DNA of 64,000 nt from Takakia lepidozioides. Taxonomy: Eukaryota; Streptophyta; Takakiopsida; Takakiales; Takakiaceae. A program made the translations under genes and the position numbers. The notes below the pieces were generated by a model, which saw nothing but the letters and a program-made list of their open reading frames with translations, ran no database searches and had not been told where the DNA came from. How positions within the stretch are numbered: position 1 is the first letter of the stretch; every line of letters begins with the position of its first letter. Positions 44,436-54,451 of this stretch are shown one piece after another. Location: positions 63,118,001 to 63,182,000 of the forward strand of contig CM060733.1 in NCBI GenBank assembly GCA_030704615.1. Reading direction: 5' to 3'.

Positions 44436-44465
44436 TTGGCATGACCATGGGGGTCCTCCACATCT

Positions 44466-45411
44466 TGTTATTGCCTGGGCCATGGGTGATTTTTGGTGAC
44501 AGTAGATGGAGGTTAATTTTGCGCAGACTTACGGATAGTAGACTCAGACCAACAAAGGCCTTAGGGGTGACAGACATAAGCCTTAGGGGTGACAGGCACA
44601 GACCTTAGGGGTGGTAGGCAGGCTCACACAGTCAGTCACGGGTTTACACAGCTTATCACAGTCAGTCACAGCCTGACACAACCTTACATAGCTTGTCACA
44701 GCCCGACACAGCCAGCCACAGTCCGACACAGCCTGTCACAGCTCGGCACAGTCACAGCCCGACACAGCTTGGCACAGCCCGTCACAGCGTATACAGCGTT
44801 ATCATTGGCAGGGAACGACTATGTGGAACGAGATCTGCAGAGGGAACGTGCATTCTGTCTTGGATGACAGTTAGTTAGTTAGGCAGTTAGAACAACTTGC
44901 AGGTAGAATAGGCAGAGTAGCGACATGGAGGGGGACACTTCTGGGGGGAGATCACTTCTTGGACGTCACTTCTTAGAGAGCACGATCGTGGAGCATAGGG
45001 ATGGAGATTACGACGAGATGATGTTTGATTCATGCAAGCTGTAGAGATGCACTGTAGAGCAGGTTAGAGACACCATGGCTTCGGCCTGATACATGATAGA
45101 TATTAATATGATTCCTATTTCATATTCACACCGTGTAGAGAGACATATGAGTGAAGCTGTGGAATGAATGCTTGAGTAGTTGGAACATGGTAGATTGCAA
45201 AAGCAATCTGATACTTAATCATAGACAATAAGGTAAATTGCTAACATGAATGCGAGAAGGTATACAAATAGGAAGCACCCCCATGATACACTAGTTGTAG
45301 GTCATGACTAATTGTTCTGAACGGGCTGAGTGCTTAGAGATTTCCAACTCTTTTATCTTGGAGTTTCCACCTCGGATAGCTAAGGGATGGGTGAGTAAGA
45401 GCCGCTCGACA
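44466..45411 (+). repeat. Solo LTR-A (plus orientation)
   Basis: Begins at about TGTTATTGCC and ends GAGTAAGAGCCGCTCGACA. It includes TTTTGCGCAGACT, CTTAGGGGTGACAG and a decamer array (CACAGCCNGA type, about 44630-44795), as in the other LTR-A copies. The first 60 bases are diverged. Flanking 5-mers (CATCT, GCAAG) differ, so no target duplication supports a simple insertion. No internal retroelement sequence follows. It lies in the loop of the large inverted repeat. Confidence 0.8.
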
Positions 45412-45835
45412 GCAAGATGAAGAACTAGATGAAGAGCAAGAGAAGCCTTGCTCCTCTTTTATACTGTTTTTGAGCCAAATAAACTAATAAAAAATATTCA
45501 TTAAATTATTGTTTCCTTGGGGGATCTATAATATAATATTCAACATGGATGAAAAGTCTTAGAGGCTCTTTGGCTTGGAGGGGTGCAGTGAGGATGTTTT
45601 GTGATAAGAATGGAAATTTGTTAGTGATAGCGTCAAGTTCTTGTATGTTTGTAGATGCGTCGGCTAAATGCTCACTTAATATTTTGTGGATTGTGCCGGG
45701 TTTGGTTTGTAGTAAATGTAGAGATTTGTGAAGGTTATGCAGGACATGTGGGGGTGCTAGGTAGTTGTGGGGGTGTGTGGGTAGGTTGCGTAATTTTTGT
45801 AGAAGTGAGCGTATTTGTGTGTCTAGTGCCAGGGG
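45412..45835. other. Unassigned loop sequence
   Basis: 45412-45480 is a reverse match to 40545-40610. 45549-45731 has an open plus-strand frame (GAVRMFCDKNGNLLVIASSS) that faintly resembles an RNase H strand of a LINE. Too little remains to call. Confidence 0.3.
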
Positions 45836-46845
45836 GGGGTGCTATTCCGTGAGCCCGGAGGCACGAGCCTGTGAGCCCAGCACAGGCTCACGCCACGTCA
45901 GCATGCATGCAGGGCCTATTTCCGCGGGTGTCACCGCGGGTTGATCAGCCCTTTCCAGGGAATGCAGACTGGATGTGTTACATCCATTGTATCCATCCTT
46001 TCTATCCATTGCATCCAATTAGATGTTATTAACATACCAAGCCCTTGCATGGGAATGTGGCTACGTCGTGAGCAGGTGCACACTCACATCATCCAAAGCG
46101 GATCTCTGCGAAATGTTTTCTTACTCACCACCCTTGCGAACCTGTATGGTATGTGCGGGAGCATCATGGATGCTCACCAGAAGAATGCCTGAACAATCTT
46201 TGATCACGTGGACTTTAATGTGATGGATTTACCAAGCATTCTTCTGGCAGGAATGGTTTGGAGACCAACGAGCAAGTGATGCGAGAATGCACTGCCCAAA
46301 CCAAAGACGTTTGTTTGTTTTTGCAATGCACACAAGCCTGTGAGCTCCGGAAAACACTAAAGAGATTGAATGAACAATCCGGGCAGTCCATGCAACCCCC
46401 ATCTCCAACGATAGTTTGTTCCCAGGAATTTGCATCCCACGCACACATTGCAAACAGGACACCACGTCTTCTACCACGGCCGTCGATGGTTGGACTGCGA
46501 GTGCCATGTACGGACATGCTTGCTGCGAGTGCCTCCGCATAGACGGGTAGCATGTAACTGAGGAGGACTTGAAAGAAGTCCAAAAATGTGTGATAGCCCT
46601 GGAGGGTCAGTGGAAGCACACGGACTCCTGCACAAGTCGACAAAAATCCATTTTGAATACAATGATGCAATGCACAAGTCCAACGAAGAGGATGTCTCCC
46701 ATGTGCACTTTGCCTTAAGAACAATGATTCTGGGTATTGAAACAACAATGCAAGCATCCACAGGTTGAACTTACTCACAGGCAAAGTCGGAGTCCAGTTC
46801 CTTGTTGGACGTCTCCCTTGTATCAATATCACCGGGAAGGGGCAT
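45836..46845. repeat. Right arm of the large inverted repeat
   Basis: Starts GGGGGGGTGCTATTCCGTGAGC, a likely transposon terminus. It is the reverse complement of 42447-43803 with internal deletions. At its right edge it runs into the end of the minus-strand methyltransferase-like fragment (46771 onward). The PPR fragment here (about 46060-46330, plus strand: VHTHIIQSGSLRNVFLLTTL, NLYGMCGSIMDAH) is shorter and more damaged than in the left arm. Confidence 0.85.
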
Positions 46846-48141
46846 CGGAAGGACTTGAGAAGTTTGTCCACCCAAACCCATCAGGAGGTTCTTGTAAATT
46901 TCGGCATCCCCTTCAATCCCGAAGAGATGTCGCGCACTGGCCTTGATGTCGCGCACTAGCCTTGCAAGCGTGGTATGAAGCACCTGCAATGGAATAGAAG
47001 GAAGGAAACAGACATTGAAGACTCATTTGGAACGGTGGGAAGTGCTGAAAGTGCAAGCTCAAACAAACCCGATCAAATGTGAATGTTGAAGAGACGAACC
47101 TGTGCCCATTGACAAATCCAGAACTCTGGCGTCGGTGTAGGTGCAGCACTCCACAATCGTTTGAATGAAAACCGGGCTCCTCTCCCTGGCCCCTCTCCAA
47201 GGAATTACCCCATTCGCCGTTCGCCTCTCCCTGGCCCCTCTCCAAGGAATTACCCCATTCGCCGTTCGCAAACACACGTTGTTGTCCACGTAGTTGTGGT
47301 GCATGTCATCCATGGGAGGATCTGTCCTCTCGTCTATGAACTTGCCCCCATGAGTGATGACAAACTCCCTAATGATGGCTGGAGTCGTAGGTGGATGCAC
47401 TCGGACGAGACAAACAGCTTCAAACAGACGAGTCTGCGAACAGGACATCCACAAAGAACTAAGAAGTTGAAAACCAGGCCCCTCCATATTCATTTGAGCG
47501 ACTTATGCAACTCCATCCGAGAACCACCAAGAAGAGGAATAAGAAGCAGATTTACCATCTCTCCCGGACGATCCCCCTTCGTCAGGTACATGCTGTTCAC
47601 ACAATTCCATGTCTTCACGACCCTCATATCGGAGGCTTTCAAATAGCTGGCAAGTGCATTGCGACAGCGAAGGTCGATGGACTGGATGAGCACCAAAACA
47701 CCTGCATCGGACAGAAAGAAATTGCAAAAGGAGAAAACCCACTGCCAGTAGCGCTCATCAAAAGCATTCCAACCTGGACAAGCACCCGTGGAGGGACATC
47801 CGGGACTGGCAACCCATCAGGGATGTCCAAGATGATGAATATGACTTCTCTTCCCGTTCACCCAGGATCTGGTCATTTTAGCCTGCAAACAAGCATGCAA
47901 TGGAATGCTCAAGAGGATTGAAACGAGCCATGCCCACAACACACAAGAAGCAAAAGACAACACGCACCGTGCTGAGGAACTCCACAATCCTCTCCCACAC
48001 TGGTGATGGATCGCCTTTGTAATCAGATTTCTTGGACTCCATCATGGCAAGGAACCCGACATTGGCCATCTCCAACCTGATAGGGCGAATGACCCTCGTG
48101 GGATGCTCCACTGCATGGTACGGGTCCTTAGGATCAACCAC
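46771..48141 (-). pseudogene. Permuted DNA-methyltransferase-like gene fragment
   Basis: Collinear minus-strand blocks. 48141-47890: HPTRVIRPIRLEMANVGFLA and GDPSPVWERIVEFLST. About 47870-47765: EVIFIILDIPDGLPVPDVPP (motif-IV-like DIPDG). 47750-47495: FDERYWQWVFSFCNFFLSDA, GVLVLIQSI, ASDMRVVKTWNCVNSMYLTK, GEMVNLLLIPLLGG. 47493-47065: REFVITHGGKFIDERTDPP, RTANGVIPWRGARER (twice), SPVFIQTIVECCTYTDARVL, DLSMGTGSS (like the F-x-G-x-G SAM site). 46989-46771: C-terminal exon after an AG acceptor. Catalytic-type motif before SAM motif is the permuted order of bacterial N4/N6 methylases. At least two frameshifts; not functional as it stands. Function is inference from motif order. Confidence 0.55.
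47179..47268. repeat. Perfect 45-bp tandem duplication
   Basis: CCTCTCCCTGGCCCCTCTCC and what follows repeats exactly at an offset of 45 bases (47179 and 47224). It duplicates 15 codons (RTANGVIPWRGARER) of the methyltransferase-like fragment without shifting frame. The perfect identity implies a recent event. Confidence 0.95.
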
Positions 48142-48684
48142 CCCTTATCCTACCCCCTTCCTTTCCCACACCCCACAATAGTAACATCTTTTCTGTTTCC
48201 CATTGCCTTTCGACTATACCTTTACCCCCGGGTATCCTGACGGAGGCTCTTCTCTGCCAGTTTCCTCAAATTTCTATCATGAACTTGAGGTTGGAGCTGC
48301 GGTGGTGGCTGCTACACTCTCATTCTCCTCTCCTCAAAGACCTCCTGCACTGGATCTCAGAAACAAGGCAATCCAAATACCAACCACAGGCAGAAAGATG
48401 GTCTGGGGCCCCAGTCCTGCAAGATCCCCGTAGTAAACATGGTCTGGTTGCGCAGCAGGAACAATCCACAGGTCCACGAAATGAGGATGTTTTGTCCAAG
48501 CAATTCTCTGCCATGAGAACATACTTATGTACCTACAGGCACAGAGGCAGCCTCATTAGTGTTATTTTCTTGACCCATAGTCTGTGATATGATGATTGTG
48601 TGAGATGACGTGAGTAGAAAATGGGAGATAAGTATATACGATGTGGTAAGTAACAACGTATAAGGTAATTGTCATGGTAAATGT
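48142..48684. other. No supportable gene
   Basis: Runs from the methyltransferase-like fragment to the left edge of the LTR at 48685. It contains a short plus-strand frame (48279-48587) without features. It ends in GGTAATTGTCATGGTAAATGT, which resembles bases 33-75. Confidence 0.4.
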
Positions 48685-49737
48685 TGTTCGAGCGGCTTTT
48701 TACCCACCTCCCTTCGCTATCCGAGGTGGAAACTCCAAGATAGAAAAGTTGGATATCTCTAAGCACTCAGCCCGCTCAGTACAATCATCATGACCTGCAG
48801 CTGTGAATCATGGTTGTGTTCCCCTTTGTATTCCTTCTTGCCTCATGTTAACAATTTTACCTTATCTGATACGAGCTAGCATCAGTTTGCTTCAGTATCT
48901 TCTTAGTTCCAGTTAATCATGCATTCCTTTCACAGCTTCACTCATGTCTCTCTACACAGTGTGCTTGTATCGAATATTTTCCGATTACATTTAGCTCAGT
49001 CTAGGCCAATGTCAAGTGGACTCTAATCAATCCACCTATAGTATCACTCTACAGTTCTGCATGAAGTAAACATCTACTGTTCATCTCTCCCTCCGACTCC
49101 TCTCCGTGCTCTCGGTCTTCGTGCTCTCTCCCGCCTATCTATCTCCTCTCCTCCATGACCATCCACACGCTCCCCACCCCGTGACGTGTCCTTCTTCCGT
49201 TGCCCCCGCTCTCCTTATCTGCCCCCCCAGCTGTTCTAACCACCTAACTAATTAACCGTTATCCCCGAAGTATCACGTTCCTTCGGCAGATGTCGTTCCT
49301 TCACAGTCGTTCCCTACCATTGATAACTGTTCCCCATGTACTGTGACAGGCTGTGTCAAGCTGTGCCGAGCTGTGACTGGCTGTGTCGGCTGTGTTGGCT
49401 GTGACCAGGCTGTGGCGGCCGTGCAAAGCTGTGTCAGCTGTGTCGGCTTGTGATTGGCTGTGACGGGCTGTGACAGGCTTTGTGGCGGCCGTGCGAAGCT
49501 GTGTCAGGCTGTGTCGGCTGTGATTGCTGTGACGGACTGTGTCGGCTGTGCAAAGTTGTGTCAGGCTGTGTCGGCTGTGATTGGCTGTGACGGACTGTGT
49601 CGGGCTGTGTAACCCCCCCCTAAAGTGCGCTGCTGTCACCCCTAAGGCGCTCCGGTTTGGTCTCAGTCTGCGCAAAAATTAAGGGAACCCCCACCAGAAC
49701 CCGTAAAAGCGTCTAATTCCCAAGCAACCCTCTAACA
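48685..49737 (-). repeat. LTR-A, 3' LTR of the minus-strand element
   Basis: 1053 bp, starting TGTTCGAGCGG and ending CCTCTAACA in the plus view. The termini form the short TGTT..AACA inverted repeat of LTRs. A decamer array (GGCTGTGTCG / GGCTGTGACG) fills 49343-49612. A polypurine tract abuts it at 49738 on the minus strand, which sets its orientation and makes it the 3' LTR of the element occupying 49.7-59.9 kb. The flanking 5-mer on the outer side is AATGT. Confidence 0.9.
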
Positions 49738-49757
49738 TTTACCCATCCCCCCTCTCA
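49738..49757 (-). promoter_or_regulatory. Polypurine tract
   Basis: The minus strand reads GAGAGGGGGGATGGGTAAA directly before TGTTAGAGGG, the LTR start. This is the expected plus-strand priming site. The last codons of the post-integrase ORF run into it. Confidence 0.8.
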
Positions 49758-50583
49758 AAAAGCCGTGTCCTCACGGTTCTATTTGGGATTAGCAAACCTT
49801 TGTGAGCGAGCACCCTTTTGACGTTGAGAGTCTCGTGAAGGACTCCGTGTGCGAGCCCGAGTCCTGTCACTGGTTGACGGAGATGATTGAGCACTACCTG
49901 AAATGTCAGTCCCCTCCTTTGGCTGATATCGTGGTAACCTCTCAGGCTAGGAGATCCCCGTCGTTTCTTTCTGCCATCTGAATTGCGTAGTCCCTGCGCC
50001 ATGTCAAAAAAAGTCCGCTGAAGAAACATAGTATCAGAGTCTTCGTCGCCCCTCAGGTGTTTTAACGGTCGAACTCTAACTGGAATCCGTTGGGGCATAC
50101 AATTGGTCCCCACCATGTCTGGAAGTTTACACTGTACAACCTGCTATAAGCTCTTAATGGCCAAATTGGGTGACACCCTGAACTCCTTGTCCATATAGGT
50201 GAGTGGGTGCCAATGACTTGGGACAGTGCAAGTATTTCCATGCCTCATGGCCCTTAAAGAAAATATTGTCAGGGCCAAATTTATGTGTTGTCAAATTGTT
50301 CCAAGCCGAATGAAACCATGAACGAAGTTGGGAATCCTTCTGCATCATAACCTTTTGCATCATATAGGTACATTTGAGGTGGCACTGAAGGTAAGACCCA
50401 ATGATCCCCACTGGAATAACTCAGAAATCGCGATTGCATCTTCTGCGGCTCAATGTTATAACGTGCTAGAAAACAAGCAGCATAGTATAACCCACAGCCC
50501 ATACAATACTTGCTACCACCTCTTTGGTCTTTGTATAAATGTACCCATTGTACAACCTGGAAGGCAATTAATTCCTTCAACAT
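49739..50583 (-). pseudogene. Post-integrase ORF X, C-terminal part
   Basis: Open blocks in shifting frames. 50583-50281 reads IAFQVVQWVHLYKDQRGGSK, YCMGCGLYYAACFLARYNIE and SYSSGDHWVLPSVPPQMYLY. 50411-50154 reads LRSWFHSAWNNLTTHKFGPD. 50116-49739 reads MPQRIPVRVRPLKHLRGDED and ends in ..RTRLFERGDG at the polypurine tract. I recognise no family. Its end at the tract shows that ORF X is the last coding region of the LTR element. At least two frameshifts. Confidence 0.45.
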
Positions 50584-50758
50584 GGTACTTGCTTCATGCC
50601 AGTACCTCGCAAAGTGATGATCCTCTGTTTGGAAGAACCTTAGTCCCGTTGGCCACTGGCAGCCAAATGCGCATGATCTGGTAGTAATGTTGCCAACGAC
50701 TGCGGAGGACTAAATTCCTTCCAAGCAAATCCAACACAATGGGAATTTGGTTGAAGGG

Positions 50759-52693
50759 CTAATCATCAGCCCAACTGTACTCTCCGTGCAGTAGGAGTCC
50801 TAGGTGGGTTAAAAGCAGCATCCCCCATACCTCAGGCTGTGGTCGCTGTGGTGTGGCTGTAGTAATAACAGGGTCAGCTACCGGCACAGTCACTTGTTGT
50901 GGTATTGGTAATACTGGCCCTTCCACCACTGGCATCTCATGCACCCCTTGCAAAGAAGACTGAAAAATTAGAGTTCTGGCTTGTAAATAAGTAGCCATCA
51001 GCTGCTCCTCAGGTACAAAGACTCTCTTATCAATAGTTGAAGTCAGGTTCTTCACCTGAGTCTGCAGGCCGTCTAACACTCCCTCCTGTAGCTCCGCTAT
51101 CCTACTATAGACATTGTCTATAGTAGTTGTGGCAATTGTTCTGCACCTGCAGTCTGAGCACATTCATCTCGCCTTGGGTGAGCTTCCGTGGTGCTTTGCC
51201 TTCAGCCAGCCCTTGTGCTAACCAGACCTGCATAAGGTGGTTATCCACCAAGTTGTGTGTGGCACCCCTAAGAGTCGGCTCCTCTGTGAGCCTGTACACA
51301 TCTAATTGCTACTATAAAGTCTCTATGCGCTTCGCATGAGGTTCAATCAAACTCGCATAGGCAGCAGCCTGATTATTGGCTTCCTTCCAAGCCTTGTTAG
51401 CCACAGAGAGTTCATTTCTATTCACCCTGACTGTTTTGTTGCAATTCCAGGATGTACCTCTCTTGGTTAGCTTCAAACCTATCTGTATTGCTTGAAGTGT
51501 TCTCATTGCGACAGATTGTATTCTTCATCAACAATGAGTTTTGTCTGCTCGACGGTCTCTGCCTCAGCCTTCATACATCTCTCCGCTTGTCTGTTAACTT
51601 CTAATGCAGTTTGCTCAAGAGTAGTTGTGGGTATCACATTGTATGTTCATCCTCTCATGTACTGCCTCAACACTGTATGTAGTGCATTCACTTCTTGCAA
51701 CTTCCCCTCATGCTTCACCTGCATTTGGTATAACTGTTGTTTATGTGCTTCGTGCAACAGGTCTTGCGCGAGGCCTGCTTCAGCAAATGTTCCTTGGCCA
51801 ACTGCAAATCAGCTTTGTGTATCCCTATACTCCTCTTGCTGTACTTGAGAGTGACCTCCTCATCACCTTGTTTGCACACTCAGTGGCAAGTCGAGGCTCA
51901 ACTCCTTCCGGAGTTCCTCCCTCAAAGCTGCAATTGGGTAGATGGAACATGGGATTTCACATAAGTGCCCAACAATTATGTCCTGCTTATGGAACTCATA
52001 AGCATTGGCCTGCTGAGGGTCATCATGTTGAGGTTGCTACTGTTCTCTCTCCTGATCCTCATCAGTGTGATGCCTCACTAACCAATTCAGGGCACCCGCC
52101 CCCCCTATTGCCCCACATATTTTCTCCTGAATCACCTCATCCGCTACAAGTGCTGCAGTGTCTGATATTCTATATATCTACCCCTGGTACCTTTCCTCAC
52201 AGGTGTGGGTATTACATGCATAGCAGGGTTTCCCCTCGACAACCGCTGTACCTTTGGAATCACTGGTTCCCTTACCAAGCCAAATTTTCATACGAAGGTC
52301 CCCTTCTCAATTTTCGGCTACGACCTGCTCTGTATGGGGAATGTCCAACCTTTCTCTTTCCAGAGCAATTGGGGGTGATGCCACAACATATACTAACTGT
52401 GGAACCTCTAAAACAACAGAGTCATTTGGTTGTTGTGGCTGTGGTATCGAAGTGACTTCCTCTTCCCTCTCTGAAGGCCCTGCTTCCAATAATAGCATCT
52501 CTCTGTGCTGTTGTGCCCCTTCCTGCACAAGAGCTTGGGAAACATTATCGTGCGGTTTCCGTGAAGCCAGTGGATCCGCCACTATAGTCTTACCCCCCCT
52601 CTGTCTCTTAGATTGGTGTTGCGCTGTCAGTCCACCCTCACTGTGTGAAGAGCCTTGCTCTTCAATTGATTTTTTTTCCTCTGCCTCAAACAC
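50759..52693 (-). pseudogene. Post-integrase ORF X, middle part with coiled coil
   Basis: 52693-52307 is acidic and Gln/Glu-rich (EEKKSIEEQGSSHSEGGLTA, RQRGGKTIVADPLASRKPHD). It is the same protein as 62700-63016 (VEEQGSSQGEGGLERQHQ, KRGETIVADPLATMTPHDD). 51506-51105 (LTKRGTSWNCNKTVRVNRNE, LPRKLTQGEMNVLRLQVQ-like) and 51163-50759 (YSRIAELQEGVLDGLQTQVK) look like long helices, as does the matching region at 63.6-64.0 kb. Possibly a structural or env-position protein. Function unknown. Several stops and frameshifts. Confidence 0.45.
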
Positions 52694-53850
52694 TCCCTCT
52701 CCCTACGTTCCCGAGTATCAAGTATGCAAGAATCAAGAATTATTTGGGCAATGACTGGTCCGGACACAATGATTGGAGACTTAGCAATAGTGCCCTGTAA
52801 CCTCTTCATTTCGTCCACCAATCCGTTGTACATTAACTCCGCCCAAGCGACATCCTCTCCCCTCAAAGCTTTCAGGATCTCCTCTGTGAAGGACCTGCTC
52901 AAATACTGTTGGTTCTGTTTCATGGCAAACAGAACGTTCAAGATTTGGCCAACTTCCCTAAGCCCTGGGTACTCGCTTTGGTACAAGCAAAACCTTGAGT
53001 TTTAAAAGAAACTCCCTTCTTGGAACAGATTCCCTATCTGCAATCTTGCCCTGTGCTCATCTACATCCACATGTCCTGATGGCAAATCAAACAATTGCTG
53101 CACGTACTAGGGAGTAATTTCTATATCTACTCCCTTCACCTGAGTAAGTCCTGTCCGAGGCTCAAAGTTCTGAAGAAATTGTATCATGAACTGCCGATGA
53201 TGCAAGGACCAGTCCTTGCGTAGCAATCCTTCCAATCGCAGCTCCTTCAGTAGCTGCACCACCTATGGTGCAGCAATCGTTTGATTCTGTAAGATTGTGG
53301 TGCTCTTCACCCTGATATCCTCCATTCCTCTCACTCTCTTCATTCTAGACAAACAGAAAGGTTTTGGTTGCAACAACTGAAGAAACGCCTGCAGGGCACA
53401 AAGCATAAAAGTATGGTTGGCGCAGAATGAAATGGGTAAGTGCGTGTAAGCCTGTGGGGCTTGCAAGTGTCGATTTAGAGAAAATGTACTCTCCGCTCGT
53501 CCGTCCTTGTGCCCTTGCCACTGCTAGTATAATGCGAGTGTGTAGTCTGTTATTTCCGCCATAGCGTCAAAGCTATAGCTTTGATTGTCTCTCCCGTCGA
53601 GACGCCCGTTACTTGGAACGACGCCGACTCTTGCGCTCAGAATCCCTCTAAATTCTTGATTTTGCTTCTTGGAAAATACCTTGTGCAGGTAATTCTGGCT
53701 CATGATTGGCTGTTGACTTCTGTGATTGGTTTTGTAATTTAATTCCCTTCCGTGGATTTTCCCCCCTGGACTGTCCACTATGATAGCACATGTGGCATTG
53801 GTTTCCCTTTTCTGAACTCAAAAATGGTTCCGTTACCCTAGCACTGAATG
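52627..53850 (-). pseudogene. Post-integrase ORF X, N-terminal part (knuckle and plant-transposon-protein-like)
   Basis: Starts with a degenerate zinc knuckle (about 53790: NQCHMCYHSGQSRG), then QNYLHKVFSKKQNQEFRGIL. One frame with scattered stops continues to 52627: LRKDWSLHHRQFMIQFLQNF, VKGVDIEITP, YVQQLFDLPSGHVDVDEHRA, YPGLREVGQILNVLFAMKQN, YLSRSFTEEILKALRGEDVA, KSPIIVSGPVIAQIILDS. The V-x-G-x-x-I...I...F-x-L-P-S-G order resembles the putative plant transposon protein domain found with LTR elements. That link is a guess from pattern. Copies or pieces occur at 20.6 kb and 62.7 kb. Confidence 0.5.
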
Positions 53851-54056
53851 CATTAATGGGCCCACAATTAGTTGTTGTACCAGGTAGGTACTTTGACGGC
53901 CAATTTTGTCTTCTTTCTTAATGACACCCGTTCTTGCAATTCATGTCCGGCTGTATGTCTCGCCCTGGCGTCCACGTGTCCATTTCTAAACCCGCCTCCG
54001 TCCACTTTTCCGCCGGTCACTCTCCGGATGTTAATCCACGTCCACCTGTCACTGAT

Positions 54057-54275
54057 CCTATGGACTGTGTAACCCCGGTAGGCTGTGTTGAGCTGTGATA
54101 GGCTGTGTGGCACTGTGATGGGCTGTGATAGGCTGTGCCACACTGTGATGGCCTGTGATAGGCTGTGTCGCGCCGTGATGGGTTGTGATAGGCTGTTTGA
54201 CACTGTGATGGGTTGTGATAAGCTGTATCACGCTGTGTTGGGCTGTGATAGGCTGTGTCGTGCTTGTACTGCCCG
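54057..54275. repeat. Decamer array outside a full LTR
   Basis: About 20 units of the GGCTGTGATA / GGCTGTGTCG type. Same repeat as in LTR-A but enriched in the GATA variant, and flanked by non-LTR sequence except for GACTGTGTAACCCC at its left. It lies between the integrase end and ORF X. It may be the remnant of an LTR or an independent expansion. Confidence 0.85.
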
Positions 54276-54451
54276 CCCTGGTCATATACGCTCGGCTTAG
54301 CGACAAGTGCTCCATACTCCGTTGGTATCACTGGCGCAGCCCGTGACTGCTTTTGCGTTTCAACATGCAAATCGTGCTGCAATGGTTTGTCATGGATACC
54401 ACTGTACCCCTTTCAACTTATTGGCATTGACTCTTCTCCAGCATCTCTTTG

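Noticed and set aside
44589-44878. Open frames rich in H/S/T/Q over the LTR decamer arrays (also 49301-49675, 53868-54382, 56063-56299 and 62380-62571)
   Set aside because: They only translate the decamer repeat; a 10-bp unit without stops stays open in several frames.
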